A stretch of DNA of 64,000 nucleotides from Coprococcus_C sp934318045. Lineage in GTDB: Bacteria; Bacillota; Clostridia; Lachnospirales; Lachnospiraceae. Under the pieces are notes generated by a model. The model was not told the DNA's origin and made no database searches. It saw nothing but the letters and a program-made list of their open reading frames with translations. A program made the position numbers and the translations under genes. Shown here piece after piece: positions 35,503 to 43,980 of this stretch (position 1 is its first letter; the number at the start of each line of letters is the position of its first letter). The stretch is from NCBI GenBank assembly GCA_934318045.1, contig CAKREY010000008.1, positions 1 through 64,000 on the forward strand, in the 5' to 3' direction.

Positions 35503-36042
35503 TTATGATTGTGCGAGTGCCTTTGACATCGTCTCAATCTTGGTTTTGATACTGCTGTCAACCACTCTGTCATCAATTCGGATCACAAGCCCGCCGATGA
35601 TGGATGCATCTACCGTATAGGTTACTTCCATCGAAGCGAAATCTGTCGTCTCAAGCAGACGCTTCTCGATCGATGCCTTCTGTGCACCGGTAAGTGCAAC
35701 CGCACTTGTCACACTTGCAACTCCTATATTTTTTACTCGTTTTACCTGTCTGATAAAATAGCGGAGCACATCTACAATCTTGCTGCCATGATCTTTCTCA
35801 ACCATGATGCCGAACAATCCGACCATATCCTTCGATACGCGTCCTTTGAAAATGTTATCCACTATCTTCCGCTTCTCGTCCTTATCAATCTGTGGATGCT
35901 TGAGAATGCGGAGCAATTCTTCGTTTTCCCGTAACACTGTCACAAGAGCCTGCGCTTCTTCGTAGAGCATATCCAGACTGCCTTCTTCCAAGGCAAGTTC
36001 CAAAAGTGCATCTCCATAGGTTGTTTCTACTTGTTTCGCCAT
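35503..36042 (-). CDS. atpH: ATP synthase delta subunit
   Basis: 179 residues, OSCP/delta family: YGDALLELALEEG at the start, LFGIMVEKDHGSKIVDVL in the middle and VDASIIGGLVIRIDDRVVD at the end. Links F1 to the peripheral stalk. Its start overlaps the 3' end of atpF by 16 bp. Confidence 0.95.
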   Translation of the reverse strand: MAKQVETTYGDALLELALEEGSLDMLYEEAQALVTVLRENEELLRILKHPQIDKDEKRKIVDNIFKGRVSKDMVGLFGIMVEKDHGSKIVDVLRYFIRQVKRVKNIGVASVTSAVALTGAQKASIEKRLLETTDFASMEVTYTVDASIIGGLVIRIDDRVVDSSIKTKIETMSKALAQS

Positions 36043-36584
36043 GTATCATCACCCATCTCTTTCAGCGTCTCATCAATCAGAGAAGCCTGTGTGTTCTCAT
36101 CGAGAGAGGATGCAACGAACTTTCCTGCCATCGCGGTTGCTACGCCAATGATCTCCTGTTTCACCTCATCCTTCACACGTTCCTTTTCAAGTTCGGCTTC
36201 ACTGTTTGCTCTGTCGATAATGCGTCCTGCCTCTTCCTTCGCCTCGGCAATAATGTTCTCCTCGTTCTTCACCGCACGTTTTCTTGCGGAAGAAAGGATC
36301 TCACCCGCTTCGCTGTTCGCATTTTTGATCTTCTCATCATACTCTGCACGAAGCTTCTCTGCCTCCGCGCGGTCTGTCGCCGCATGGGAAAGATCATCCT
36401 TGATCTTGTTCTGTCTGTCCTCGAGCACCTTGCGCACCGGGTTGATCAGCACATAAGTCAGAAAGATGAAGAGCAGAAATACCGCAAGTCCCTGTATCAG
36501 AATATCGAACAGAAGCTGCGCATCCAGACCGAAGATACGGCCCGTCTCCTCTGACAGAAGCGCGATATTTGCAATTCCTGTCAT
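36027..36584 (-). CDS. atpF: ATP synthase b subunit
   Basis: 185 residues: an N-terminal membrane segment (LFDILIQGLAVFLLFIFLTYVL) after a short outside stretch, then NPVRKVLEDRQNKI and a long Glu/Lys/Ala coiled coil that forms the peripheral stalk. Only one b-type gene is present, so the stalk is a homodimer. Overlaps atpH by 16 bp. Confidence 0.95.
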   Translation of the reverse strand: MTGIANIALLSEETGRIFGLDAQLLFDILIQGLAVFLLFIFLTYVLINPVRKVLEDRQNKIKDDLSHAATDRAEAEKLRAEYDEKIKNANSEAGEILSSARKRAVKNEENIIAEAKEEAGRIIDRANSEAELEKERVKDEVKQEIIGVATAMAGKFVASSLDENTQASLIDETLKEMGDDTWRNK

Positions 36585-36608
36585 ATTTTACTCCTCCTAA
36601 TTTTGTTC

Positions 36609-36866
36609 TTACTTGAAAGGCTTAACGAACATCAGAAGAAGTGATACAACCAGACCATACAGACCGGTTGTCTCGGCTACCGCCTGTCCAAGAAGCATCG
36701 TTGACATGATGTCACCCTTTGCACCCGGGTTACGTCCAACTGCGGAAGCACCGTAACCGGCAGCGATACCCTGACCGATACCAGGACCGATACCGGAACA
36801 AACTGCAATACCTGCACCGATTGCGGATGCAGCGTTAACTATTGTTTCACCTGTAATACCATTCAT
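36609..36866 (-). CDS. atpE: ATP synthase c subunit with Na+-type ligand set
   Basis: 85 residues forming two membrane helices joined by RNPGAKGD. The ion-carrying carboxylate is Glu65. Pro28, Gln32, Val63, Glu65, Thr66, Thr67 and Tyr70 all occupy the positions that bind sodium in the Ilyobacter/Propionigenium c-ring (same numbering; Ser66 there is Thr here). Proton-type rings usually lack the Gln and the hydroxyl next to Glu. The ring is therefore likely sodium-coupled, by inference from motif. The gene is single and of normal length. Confidence 0.95.
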   Translation of the reverse strand: MNGITGETIVNAASAIGAGIAVCSGIGPGIGQGIAAGYGASAVGRNPGAKGDIMSTMLLGQAVAETTGLYGLVVSLLLMFVKPFK

Positions 36867-36904
36867 GAAATAATTCCTCCGTTTTTTCTAAATATTAAAT
36901 CTTA

Positions 36905-37648
36905 TTACCCTTCTACATTTCGCTTATTTGCAACAAATGTCATCGTCAGCATACAGAATACATACGCCTGGATCACACCTGAGAACAAATCGAAGTACAC
37001 ATGCAGTGCCGATGGAATACCAATCTTTACAAATATCGGCAGCATGCCGTAGTAAAGTGCCATCATAACGGTTCCTGCCAGAATATTACCGAACAAACGC
37101 AGCGACAGAGATACCGGTGTGGCAAACTCACTGATCACGTTGATCGGGAAGAACAGGAATATCGGATCGAACAGACTCTTAAATGCACCCCATTTCTGAT
37201 AACGAATGGATGCGTACTGTATCATGACAAATGATACAAGAGCGATACAGAGCGTCGTTCCGTAATCCGCGGTCGGCGGTCTGAGCATAAATAAGCCGGA
37301 TATGTTCGAAAAAAGTACAAATATGAACAAGGTTCCGATATAATTGATATAATGCTTACCAGCTTCTTTTCCCATCGTGCCATTGACGAACTTGATCAGT
37401 GATTCGATGGCAAGCTCGACTCCAGTGGCGAATTTACTTGGGTTATCCCGCGTCTTCAGCACACTTCTTCTGGCACAGATTGCTAAGATTGCGATCACCA
37501 GCAGTACAATGAAGGTGCAGACATGGGTGGTGGTAATATATACCGTCGTGCCAAAGAAATGAATCGGATACAGTTCGTGGATATAGAAATCTACATCTTC
37601 GGAGCTGTTACTGATTACTTGTATTCCAGTGGCAAACCCACTCCTCAT
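36905..37648 (-). CDS. atpB: ATP synthase a subunit
   Basis: 247 residues, five to six membrane segments; AGGAGG precedes the ATG. The essential Arg is in SLRLFGNILAG in the fourth helix, and the C-terminal helix has VYFDLFSGVIQAYVFCML. With the c-ring it forms the ion channel. About 73 nt follow the upstream atpI-like gene. Confidence 0.96.
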   Translation of the reverse strand: MRSGFATGIQVISNSSEDVDFYIHELYPIHFFGTTVYITTTHVCTFIVLLVIAILAICARRSVLKTRDNPSKFATGVELAIESLIKFVNGTMGKEAGKHYINYIGTLFIFVLFSNISGLFMLRPPTADYGTTLCIALVSFVMIQYASIRYQKWGAFKSLFDPIFLFFPINVISEFATPVSLSLRLFGNILAGTVMMALYYGMLPIFVKIGIPSALHVYFDLFSGVIQAYVFCMLTMTFVANKRNVEG

Positions 37649-37721
37649 ACGCTTTTCCTCCTTTTTTTAGTTTTTGTCAGGCAATTGCATGCACCTGTGG
37701 AATCCGCAGACCCCTCGGCAA

Positions 37722-38177
37722 TCACCCATTGTTTGTATCTTTATGTTCTTCCTCAGGTTCTTCAAGCCCAAGGCGAATCAACACAGTTCGTGTACGCGGC
37801 TGTAGATACGCGGAGATCTTCGGCTCCACCATACCGAGCGCCACGCCGGCAAACGCCTGAATTCCAAGGAAAATGGAACCCACCAGCAAGGCAAGCGTCA
37901 CGATCATCCGAAGCAGACTGTTCACGATCACTTTCTTCTTTGCGCCTTCCTCTCCCATATCCAGTGCCTGGTCAAGCACATCATAGATATGGTAGACGCG
38001 CAGCGCGCCTCCGAGATTACCGACAAGCAGTGCAAGCGCATACACATAATACGGACGCATAAAAAATGCACCAACCGCCAGAAAGACGATCATACAGGCA
38101 GCCATACCGATATACAGTTCCTTCATTATTCTGTGAACTTCTGTCATATTCGATGCATCTATGCCCCTTGCAGTCAT
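37722..38177 (-). CDS. atpI: AtpI-like membrane protein (ATP synthase subunit I)
   Basis: 151 residues with four predicted membrane segments (MAACMIVFLAVGAFF, YALALLVGNLGGALR, MIVTLALLVGSIFLG, FAGVALGMVEP) and a short acidic tail. Position between atpZ and atpB and the overall layout fit the AtpI/subunit I group, thought to help c-ring assembly or ion uptake; sequence is weakly conserved, so the name rests partly on place. The ATG follows the atpZ stop without a gap. Confidence 0.75.
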   Translation of the reverse strand: MTARGIDASNMTEVHRIMKELYIGMAACMIVFLAVGAFFMRPYYVYALALLVGNLGGALRVYHIYDVLDQALDMGEEGAKKKVIVNSLLRMIVTLALLVGSIFLGIQAFAGVALGMVEPKISAYLQPRTRTVLIRLGLEEPEEEHKDTNNG

Positions 38178-38411
38178 TTACTTGTGTTTTTTATCTGAAT
38201 CATCCAGGAATTTCCGTATAAGAATATACACGGATCGAAAACCCGCCAGCACCCCGATCACGATAAACCATACCATAAAATCTTTCCCAAATATACGATT
38301 TATCAGATATGCGATGCCCATGCTTATGAAGATCGTAACTACCATCGTAAACCCAATCTGCGTGATCAGATACAACATCTTCATAACCTGGCTTCTCTCT
38401 TTGTTGTTCAT
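38178..38411 (-). CDS. atpZ: AtpZ/AtpI small membrane protein
   Basis: 77 residues, two membrane hairpin segments (ITQIGFTMVVTIFISMGIAYL and VWFIVIGVLAGFRSVYIL) joined by INRIFGKDF, ending DDSDKKHK. This is the AtpZ (F0F1-ATPase-associated, Mg2+/Ca2+ related) family. First gene of the atp operon, about 35 nt after the transcription start predicted from the promoter. Confidence 0.85.
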   Translation of the reverse strand: MNNKERSQVMKMLYLITQIGFTMVVTIFISMGIAYLINRIFGKDFMVWFIVIGVLAGFRSVYILIRKFLDDSDKKHK

Positions 38412-38449
38412 TCAAACCCTTCCAATACAATCAGATATACACAAGGCTT

Positions 38450-38478
38450 ATTATATAAGATTTTTCCTTAATTTTCAA
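38450..38478 (-). promoter_or_regulatory. atp operon promoter
   Basis: On the minus strand TTGAAA (38478-38473), 17 nt, TATAAT (38455-38450): near-consensus sigma-A promoter. Confidence 0.8.
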
Positions 38479-38532
38479 TCATTTATACTTCGAATTAAAC
38501 AGTATTTTAGAATTGTATTTTTCGTGAAAAGG

Positions 38533-38561
38533 TTGTCATTCCCTAACGATTGATGTAAAAT
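38533..38561 (+). promoter_or_regulatory. sua5 promoter, placing the start site at the ATG
   Basis: TTGTCA (38533-38538), 17 nt, TAAAAT (38556-38561). The ATG begins 6 nt after the -10 box, where transcription should start; no ribosome binding site is present. Confidence 0.7.
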
Positions 38562-38567
38562 AGCGGC

Positions 38568-39707
38568 ATGGAAACGAAACTATTAAATGGAAATAACAAA
38601 GAAGCAATTGCAGAAGCATCGAAGATCCTGCAGGACGGCGGCCTGGTCGCATTTCCGACGGAGACAGTCTACGGATTAGGTGCTGACGCATTAAATGCAG
38701 ATGCAGCCGCGAAAATCTACGCTGCCAAGGGACGTCCAAGCGACAATCCGCTGATTGTCCACATCGCAGATACCGATGCGGTAGAGAAGCTGGCAGATCT
38801 CGAGACGATGAACCGGACGCATCCGGACATGGTGAAGAAAGCACACATGCTGATGGAAGCTTTCTGGCCGGGACCATTGACGATCATCTTCCCGAAGCTC
38901 GCCATCGTCCCGGACGGAACGACCGGCGGACTGCCGACCGTCGCAATCCGGATGCCATCCCACCCGATTGCGCAGGAGCTGATCCGCACAAGCGGTGTCT
39001 CCATCGCAGCCCCATCTGCAAACACTTCCGGCAGACCATCACCGACGACCGCACAGCATGTATGGGAGGACATGGACGGCCGCATCGAGATGATATTAGA
39101 TGGTGGTGCCGTCGGAATCGGAATTGAATCAACGATCGTCGATATGACAGGCACGATCCCAACGATTCTTCGACCGGGCTTTATCACGAAGGCCATGCTC
39201 TCCGAGATTGTCGGCGACGTGACGATTGATCCAGCCATTATCGAGCCGGATCCGAATCTTCGCCCGAAAGCACCCGGCATGAAATATACGCACTACGCGC
39301 CACACGGAACGCTCAGTATCGTGGAAGCAGTTGCAGACGAATCGGCAAACCGGGCAAGTCTGCATTCCGGTGTCAAGGTCTCCTACAACGCGACCGAAGC
39401 AGAAACATTGCGCGTAGCGGAGAAGATTAAGGCACTTGTAAATGAAAAGGAAGCACAGGGCTACAAGGTTGCGATTCTCACAACCAAAGAACACGCAACC
39501 TTATATAAGGATTATCCAAATGTGCTGATCGTCGGCGAGGGAAGCAAAGGACAGACGATCTCTGCACGACTTTATGCCGCCCTGCGTGAATGTGACAGTG
39601 AGCAGATGGAATATATGTATAGCGAAGCATTTGACCAGAACGAACTCGGTGGTGCCATCATGAACCGGCTGTTAAAAGCGGCTGGACACAGAGTTATCAC
39701 CGTGTAG
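38568..39707 (+). CDS. sua5: L-threonylcarbamoyladenylate synthase (Sua5/YwlC)
   Basis: 379 residues with the YrdC-type domain (~10-210: FPTETVYGLGADA, KGRPSDNPLIVHI, SAPSANTSGRPSP-like segment, GIESTIVDM, LRPGFI) and the C-terminal Sua5 domain (~240-379). The enzyme makes threonylcarbamoyl-AMP from threonine, bicarbonate and ATP for tRNA t6A. The only good start is ATG 38568, six bases after the -10 hexamer, so the mRNA appears leaderless. rpiB follows after 29 nt. Confidence 0.95.
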   Translation: METKLLNGNNKEAIAEASKILQDGGLVAFPTETVYGLGADALNADAAAKIYAAKGRPSDNPLIVHIADTDAVEKLADLETMNRTHPDMVKKAHMLMEAFWPGPLTIIFPKLAIVPDGTTGGLPTVAIRMPSHPIAQELIRTSGVSIAAPSANTSGRPSPTTAQHVWEDMDGRIEMILDGGAVGIGIESTIVDMTGTIPTILRPGFITKAMLSEIVGDVTIDPAIIEPDPNLRPKAPGMKYTHYAPHGTLSIVEAVADESANRASLHSGVKVSYNATEAETLRVAEKIKALVNEKEAQGYKVAILTTKEHATLYKDYPNVLIVGEGSKGQTISARLYAALRECDSEQMEYMYSEAFDQNELGGAIMNRLLKAAGHRVITV

Positions 39708-39736
39708 ATATTTGATATTACAGGAGGATTTAAGAT

Positions 39737-40165
39737 ATGACAATCGCAATTGGAAGTGACCACGGCGGATATGAACTCAAGCTGGAGGTTATCAAGCATT
39801 TGAAGGATCGCGGATTTGAAGTGACAGATTACGGCTGTGACAGCACAGCATCCTGCGACTACCCAATCTATGGAAAGGCTGTTGCAGAGGCCATCGCCGC
39901 TGGCAAGCAGGATCTGGGTATTCTCATCTGCGGTACCGGTATCGGTATGAGCATGGTTGCAAATAAGGTCGAAGGTGTCCGCGCCGCACTCTGCAGTGAC
40001 TGTTTTTCTGCACAGGCAACCCGCGAGCACAACAACGCCAATGTACTCTGCATGGGCGCACGTACAATCGGACCCGGTCTTGCACTTATGATCGTGGACA
40101 AATTCGTGGATACACCATTCTCAAACGACGAGAGACATGTGCGTAGAATCAAGATGTTCTCATAA
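39737..40165 (+). CDS. rpiB: Ribose 5-phosphate isomerase B
   Basis: 142 residues; CAGGAGGA precedes the ATG. SDHGGYELK, the catalytic Cys in ILICGTGIGMSMVANK, and REHNNANVLCMG are standard RpiB/LacAB features. It interconverts ribose 5-phosphate and ribulose 5-phosphate. The protein ends soon after the RHVRRIKM motif, as usual. Confidence 0.96.
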   Translation: MTIAIGSDHGGYELKLEVIKHLKDRGFEVTDYGCDSTASCDYPIYGKAVAEAIAAGKQDLGILICGTGIGMSMVANKVEGVRAALCSDCFSAQATREHNNANVLCMGARTIGPGLALMIVDKFVDTPFSNDERHVRRIKMFS

Positions 40166-40270
40166 AACTGGTCAAATCACGTTACACCGATGTAATCCAA
40201 GAACCTGTGATCATTGAATCGCGGACAATTCAGGAATAGGGCTGGACGAATATGCAGACGATTGCACAGA

Positions 40271-40305
40271 AAAAGCGGGTATGCATTTGCATACCCGCTT
40301 CTTTT
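40271..40305. terminator. Terminator between rpiB and the glycosyltransferase gene
   Basis: A 13-bp perfect stem (AAGCGGGTATGCA / TGCATACCCGCTT), then CTTTTAT on the plus strand and TTTTC on the minus strand. It serves the two convergent units. Confidence 0.9.
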
Positions 40306-40322
40306 ATATCATCTATTATCTA

Positions 40323-41402
40323 TTACTGTTCCGGCAGCTGCCAGTTTGCAAGCGCCTCCCGGTACAACGCAAGCTGCTGTTCATATATTTCTATGGACTG
40401 CTTTTGCTGTTCCGATGATGTCTGTAATTCTGCTTTTTCCGCCTGCGCAAGCAAAGCCTCGTAGCAGGCAACCAAACCCTCCAGGCTCTTCTTTCCACCT
40501 GCCTCTACATCCAGAATGCATTGCGTCTCGGAAACAGCATTCTGATACCAGACGATTGCCTCATCATAATCCATGCTATCTTTATAATAACAGCCAAGCT
40601 CATAGCAGATCTCCGCACACGGCGTATCTAACATATCCCGGAGTGCGTATTTCATAAGCTCCGCGCCGTTTCCCTGCAGTCTTGCCAGATGTGCCAGCAC
40701 ACAGGCAGCTTCCCTGCCAGCTTCCGCCATCGGATCTTTCTCCCACTCTCCGGTGAAAAATCCGCACGCGCGCTCAAAATCTGTCAATTCGCCACATTTT
40801 AGCAGCTCCTTCGCATACATCTTCCGCAGCTTCGGTGACAACACGCCGTCCCGCGCATAAATCCGTTCGCAGATCTCGAAATCCCTGCCTCCATGCACCG
40901 CTAACGGCTTGTGCCGGATTTCAATGTCACTGTCGAACACAACCGGATCTAACCGCACCGTCTCATGCACCGGATCGATCCATGTAAACGTCCGAAGACG
41001 CTTAAAGAGCTTCGGGCGAAGCTCCCGCTTCACATTCATAACTGTATTGAACGCTTCCGTGACATACCACATCTGCACGATCTCGATCTCCGGGAGCAGA
41101 CAGTTCTTCAGATCACGAAAACGCACCCGGTTCTCCGCATCAAGCACCTCGTCCGCATCCGGCGCATAGATGTATTCCATCGTTGCCTTGGAGAATGAGA
41201 AATTCCGCGCCGCTGAGAAATCGCCAATCCACGTAAAATCATAGATCTGATCGGTATAGCGTGCCGCGATCTCCTTCGTGCGGTCGGTGGAACCGGTATC
41301 CACAACAATGATCTCATCCATCAGGTCAGCAACACTGTCTAAGCACCGTGCCAGAACCTGCTCTTCATTTTTCACGATCATACATAAACTGATGGTTGCC
41401 AT
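40323..41402 (-). CDS. Family 2 glycosyltransferase with TPR-like tail
   Basis: 359 residues. The GT-A domain starts at once (SLCMIVKNEEQVLARCLDSV), with VVDTGSTDRTKEIA and the metal-binding DADE in YAPDADEVLD. HETVRLDP is typical of the SunS/WaaE-type group. From ~200 the protein is helical with TPR-like pairs (YYKDSMDYDEAIVWYQNAV). No membrane segment. Substrate unknown; proteins of this layout often glycosylate proteins or extend cell-surface sugars. Own promoter at 41454-41482. Confidence 0.85.
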   Translation of the reverse strand: MATISLCMIVKNEEQVLARCLDSVADLMDEIIVVDTGSTDRTKEIAARYTDQIYDFTWIGDFSAARNFSFSKATMEYIYAPDADEVLDAENRVRFRDLKNCLLPEIEIVQMWYVTEAFNTVMNVKRELRPKLFKRLRTFTWIDPVHETVRLDPVVFDSDIEIRHKPLAVHGGRDFEICERIYARDGVLSPKLRKMYAKELLKCGELTDFERACGFFTGEWEKDPMAEAGREAACVLAHLARLQGNGAELMKYALRDMLDTPCAEICYELGCYYKDSMDYDEAIVWYQNAVSETQCILDVEAGGKKSLEGLVACYEALLAQAEKAELQTSSEQQKQSIEIYEQQLALYREALANWQLPEQ

Positions 41403-41453
41403 TGCTACCCCCTGTCATTCGCATCATTTGTTATCCGTACACATTCTTTTTCT

Positions 41454-41482
41454 ATTATACCTGTTTTATATGTGGCAGACAA
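41454..41482 (-). promoter_or_regulatory. Promoter of the glycosyltransferase gene
   Basis: On the minus strand TTGTCT (41482-41477), 17 nt, TATAAT (41459-41454). Confidence 0.7.
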
Positions 41483-41514
41483 GTAAGATTCCTGCTCCTT
41501 TTTCGCAAATTTGC

Positions 41515-41543
41515 TTGACCTTCCACGACAAAATGGGTATTCT
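41515..41543 (+). promoter_or_regulatory. trpS promoter
   Basis: TTGACC (41515-41520), 17 nt, TATTCT (41538-41543). The leader is only about 30 nt, leaving no room for a T-box. Confidence 0.6.
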
Positions 41544-41579
41544 ATAAGGTGTGATATTTTATAAGAGAGGACTTCTACT

Positions 41580-42644
41580 ATGAAACAGATTATTTTAACC
41601 GGCGATCGTCCGACAGGACGTTTGCATGTTGGTCATTATGTAGGCTCTTTGAAGGAGCGTGTAAAGTTACAGAATTCCGGTGTCTATGATGAGATCTACA
41701 TCATGATTGCGGACGCACAGGCACTCACAGATAATGCAGAGCACCCGGAGAAAGTACGTCAGAACATCATGCAGGTTGCACTCGATTACCTCGCATGCGG
41801 ACTTGATCCGGAGAAAGCAACGATCTTCATCCAGTCTATGATTCCGGAACTGACTGAGCTTACATTTTATTATATGAACCTTGTTACCGTTTCCCGTGTA
41901 CAGCGTAACCCGACTGTAAAGGCAGAGATCCAGATGCGTAACTTCGAGGCAAGCATCCCGGTTGGTTTCTTCTGCTACCCAATCAGCCAGGCAGCCGATA
42001 TCACAGCATTCCGTGCAACCCACGTACCGGTTGGTGAAGACCAGATGCCAATGATCGAGCAGTGTAAGGAAATCGTACACAAATTCAATACGGTATACGG
42101 CGAGACACTGACCGATCCGAAGATTGTGCTTCCGGAAAACAGCGCATGTCTGCGTCTGCCGGGTATCGATGGTAAGGCAAAGATGAGTAAGTCTCTTGGC
42201 AATTGCATCTACCTTGCAGAGGAGCCGGAGGATATCAAGAAAAAGGTTATGTCGATGTTCACCGATCCGAACCATCTGCGTGTCGAAGATCCGGGACAGG
42301 TAGAAGGCAACCCGGTATTTATCTACCTCGATGCATTCAGCAAGCCTGAGTATTTCGCAGAGTTCCTGCCGGAGTATTCCGGTATGGACGAGCTGAAGGA
42401 GCATTACACACGCGGCGGTCTTGGCGATGTGAAGGTGAAGAAGTTCCTGAACAATGTACTTCAGGCAGAGCTTGCTCCGATCCGCGAGCGTCGTAAGATG
42501 TGGGAGCAGAAGCTTCCGGATGTTTATGATATCCTGAAGGCTGGCAGCAAGAAAGCCAGAGAGACGGCAGGCAAGACACTTGAAGATGTCCGCCGCTCTA
42601 TGAAGATTGATTATTTTGATAATGATAATCTGTTGAAGATGTAA
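41580..42644 (+). CDS. trpS: Tryptophanyl-tRNA synthetase
   Basis: 354 residues; GAGAGGACTTCT precedes the ATG. Class I signature RLHVGHYVGSL at the N-terminus and KMSKSLGN near residue 202. It charges tRNA-Trp. No T-box leader is present. Confidence 0.97.
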   Translation: MKQIILTGDRPTGRLHVGHYVGSLKERVKLQNSGVYDEIYIMIADAQALTDNAEHPEKVRQNIMQVALDYLACGLDPEKATIFIQSMIPELTELTFYYMNLVTVSRVQRNPTVKAEIQMRNFEASIPVGFFCYPISQAADITAFRATHVPVGEDQMPMIEQCKEIVHKFNTVYGETLTDPKIVLPENSACLRLPGIDGKAKMSKSLGNCIYLAEEPEDIKKKVMSMFTDPNHLRVEDPGQVEGNPVFIYLDAFSKPEYFAEFLPEYSGMDELKEHYTRGGLGDVKVKKFLNNVLQAELAPIRERRKMWEQKLPDVYDILKAGSKKARETAGKTLEDVRRSMKIDYFDNDNLLKM

Positions 42645-42678
42645 TTTTAATATAAATTAGTGCATTATGCAAAGTGCA

Positions 42679-42706
42679 AAAAGGGGCGTTATAAAACGCC
42701 CCTTTT
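42679..42706. terminator. Terminator between trpS and the CARF nuclease gene
   Basis: AAAAGGGGCGTT / AACGCCCCTTTT with ATAA loop; A and T runs at both ends serve both converging genes. Confidence 0.9.
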
Positions 42707-42713
42707 ATTATCT

Positions 42714-43901
42714 TTATATCCGCTTCAATTTATTGAGCAGCTGCTCATCACTCATCCGGAATACATCGTCGATAATCCAGATATGCATATCCCTTGCACG
42801 CTGCTTGAAATATAGTGTTCCGGTCGTATTGTCACAGGCGCGTGCTAAAACGAGCGCCTTTCTGGCGTATTTGCCGCCGAATTTCCGCGATACGGTCTCC
42901 AATTCATGCAGTGCCAGCCCACCTGCCTTGCCGCTCTTACAGGAGATAAAGATCGGGCACACCTGTTTCATCAGAATCACATCAATCTCATTCATTGTAT
43001 CATAACCGGGATTTTCCGGATCGTATGCCTCCCCATCCCAGTCAATATGTGCCCCGATAACCGCATCCGAGAAAAGATAGCTTTCTCTTGTTGCCACCTC
43101 ATACACATGCAGCTCAAGCATATTTCCTGCTTTCGAAATGATCTTTTTTATCTGGTTATTCTTAAACCGGAACAGTACCTTTTTTCCGTGTTCCTCATAA
43201 TCCTTTACCATGCCGATCTCATGCAGATCTCTCAACAGCCGTAATGCATCGCCAAGCTGATTGACGTACAACTCCTCCCAGCCCTCCTGCTGGTTTGGTG
43301 TATTCTTACGCAGTTCATCGATGATTCCACAATGTTTGTTCCAGTCACCCCGGTATCTGCGGCACAGATCCCACATGATACGAATATCCTCACGGAACTG
43401 GTCTGTGAACTTCCACTCCGAAACACTTCCGGTTTCTTTCGTCAGCAGACCTCCATGCAGCAGGATATCTTCAGCAATACTGATATTAAAATGGTAATCC
43501 GAGGTAATCACCTTCGATCCCCGGATATCGATTTCTTTTCCGGTAAAAGGATCGATACGCAATTTGCTTACCTCCATCCGCGCCGAGATACATCCAAGCG
43601 CGATCAGCAGCATCTCACTACCTCCGGTCAATCCAAACCGGATTCCCGGATATTCGCGGATAATCCCTGCCAGCGTTCCAATAATACTGTCCAGATCATC
43701 CTTCGGAACTTCCAAAAACTCCAGCTCCACATCCGGACATTTGTGATCCCGGAATCGTTCAATATCACGAATCTGCTTTGTAATCATATTATCCTTATGT
43801 CCAAGAAATATTACACGCTCCGGCAAATATTTCATCATCACCATCACATTCTCGATCGGTTCCTGCGAGAAGAATTTGACGATTGCTTTTGTTTTCTCCA
43901 T
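42714..43901 (-). CDS. CARF-domain nuclease, Card1/Can2-like (DUF1887)
   Basis: 395 residues; CAGGAGGG precedes the ATG. Residues ~1-150 are a CARF sensor domain (VIFLGHKDN and GLTGGSEMLLIALG). ~180-270 are a winged-helix-like linker. ~280-395 are a PD-(D/E)XK nuclease with GAHIDWDGE, NEIDVILMK (Asp307) and FISCKSGK (Lys322). In the (D/E)xK position the residue is Ser320, where many relatives have Glu. Card1/Can2 enzymes of type III CRISPR systems cut nucleic acid when cyclic tetra-adenylate binds. No cas10, cas6 or array is in this window, so the protein may be an isolated remnant or act in another pathway. Confidence 0.85.
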   Translation of the reverse strand: MEKTKAIVKFFSQEPIENVMVMMKYLPERVIFLGHKDNMITKQIRDIERFRDHKCPDVELEFLEVPKDDLDSIIGTLAGIIREYPGIRFGLTGGSEMLLIALGCISARMEVSKLRIDPFTGKEIDIRGSKVITSDYHFNISIAEDILLHGGLLTKETGSVSEWKFTDQFREDIRIMWDLCRRYRGDWNKHCGIIDELRKNTPNQQEGWEELYVNQLGDALRLLRDLHEIGMVKDYEEHGKKVLFRFKNNQIKKIISKAGNMLELHVYEVATRESYLFSDAVIGAHIDWDGEAYDPENPGYDTMNEIDVILMKQVCPIFISCKSGKAGGLALHELETVSRKFGGKYARKALVLARACDNTTGTLYFKQRARDMHIWIIDDVFRMSDEQLLNKLKRI

Positions 43902-43921
43902 GCAACGCCCTCCTGATATTA

Positions 43922-43963
43922 TAAAAAGAATTGCAAAAGCACCCGCCGCTGATACTTTTGCAA
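43922..43963 (-). terminator. Terminator of the dnaB-region operon
   Basis: TTGCAAAAG / CTTTTGCAA enclose a G/C-rich loop on the minus strand, followed by TTCTTTTTAT. A TATAAT box lies directly after it and may serve the CARF nuclease gene. Confidence 0.75.
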
Positions 43964-43980
43964 TGACTCATTCTCTATTT

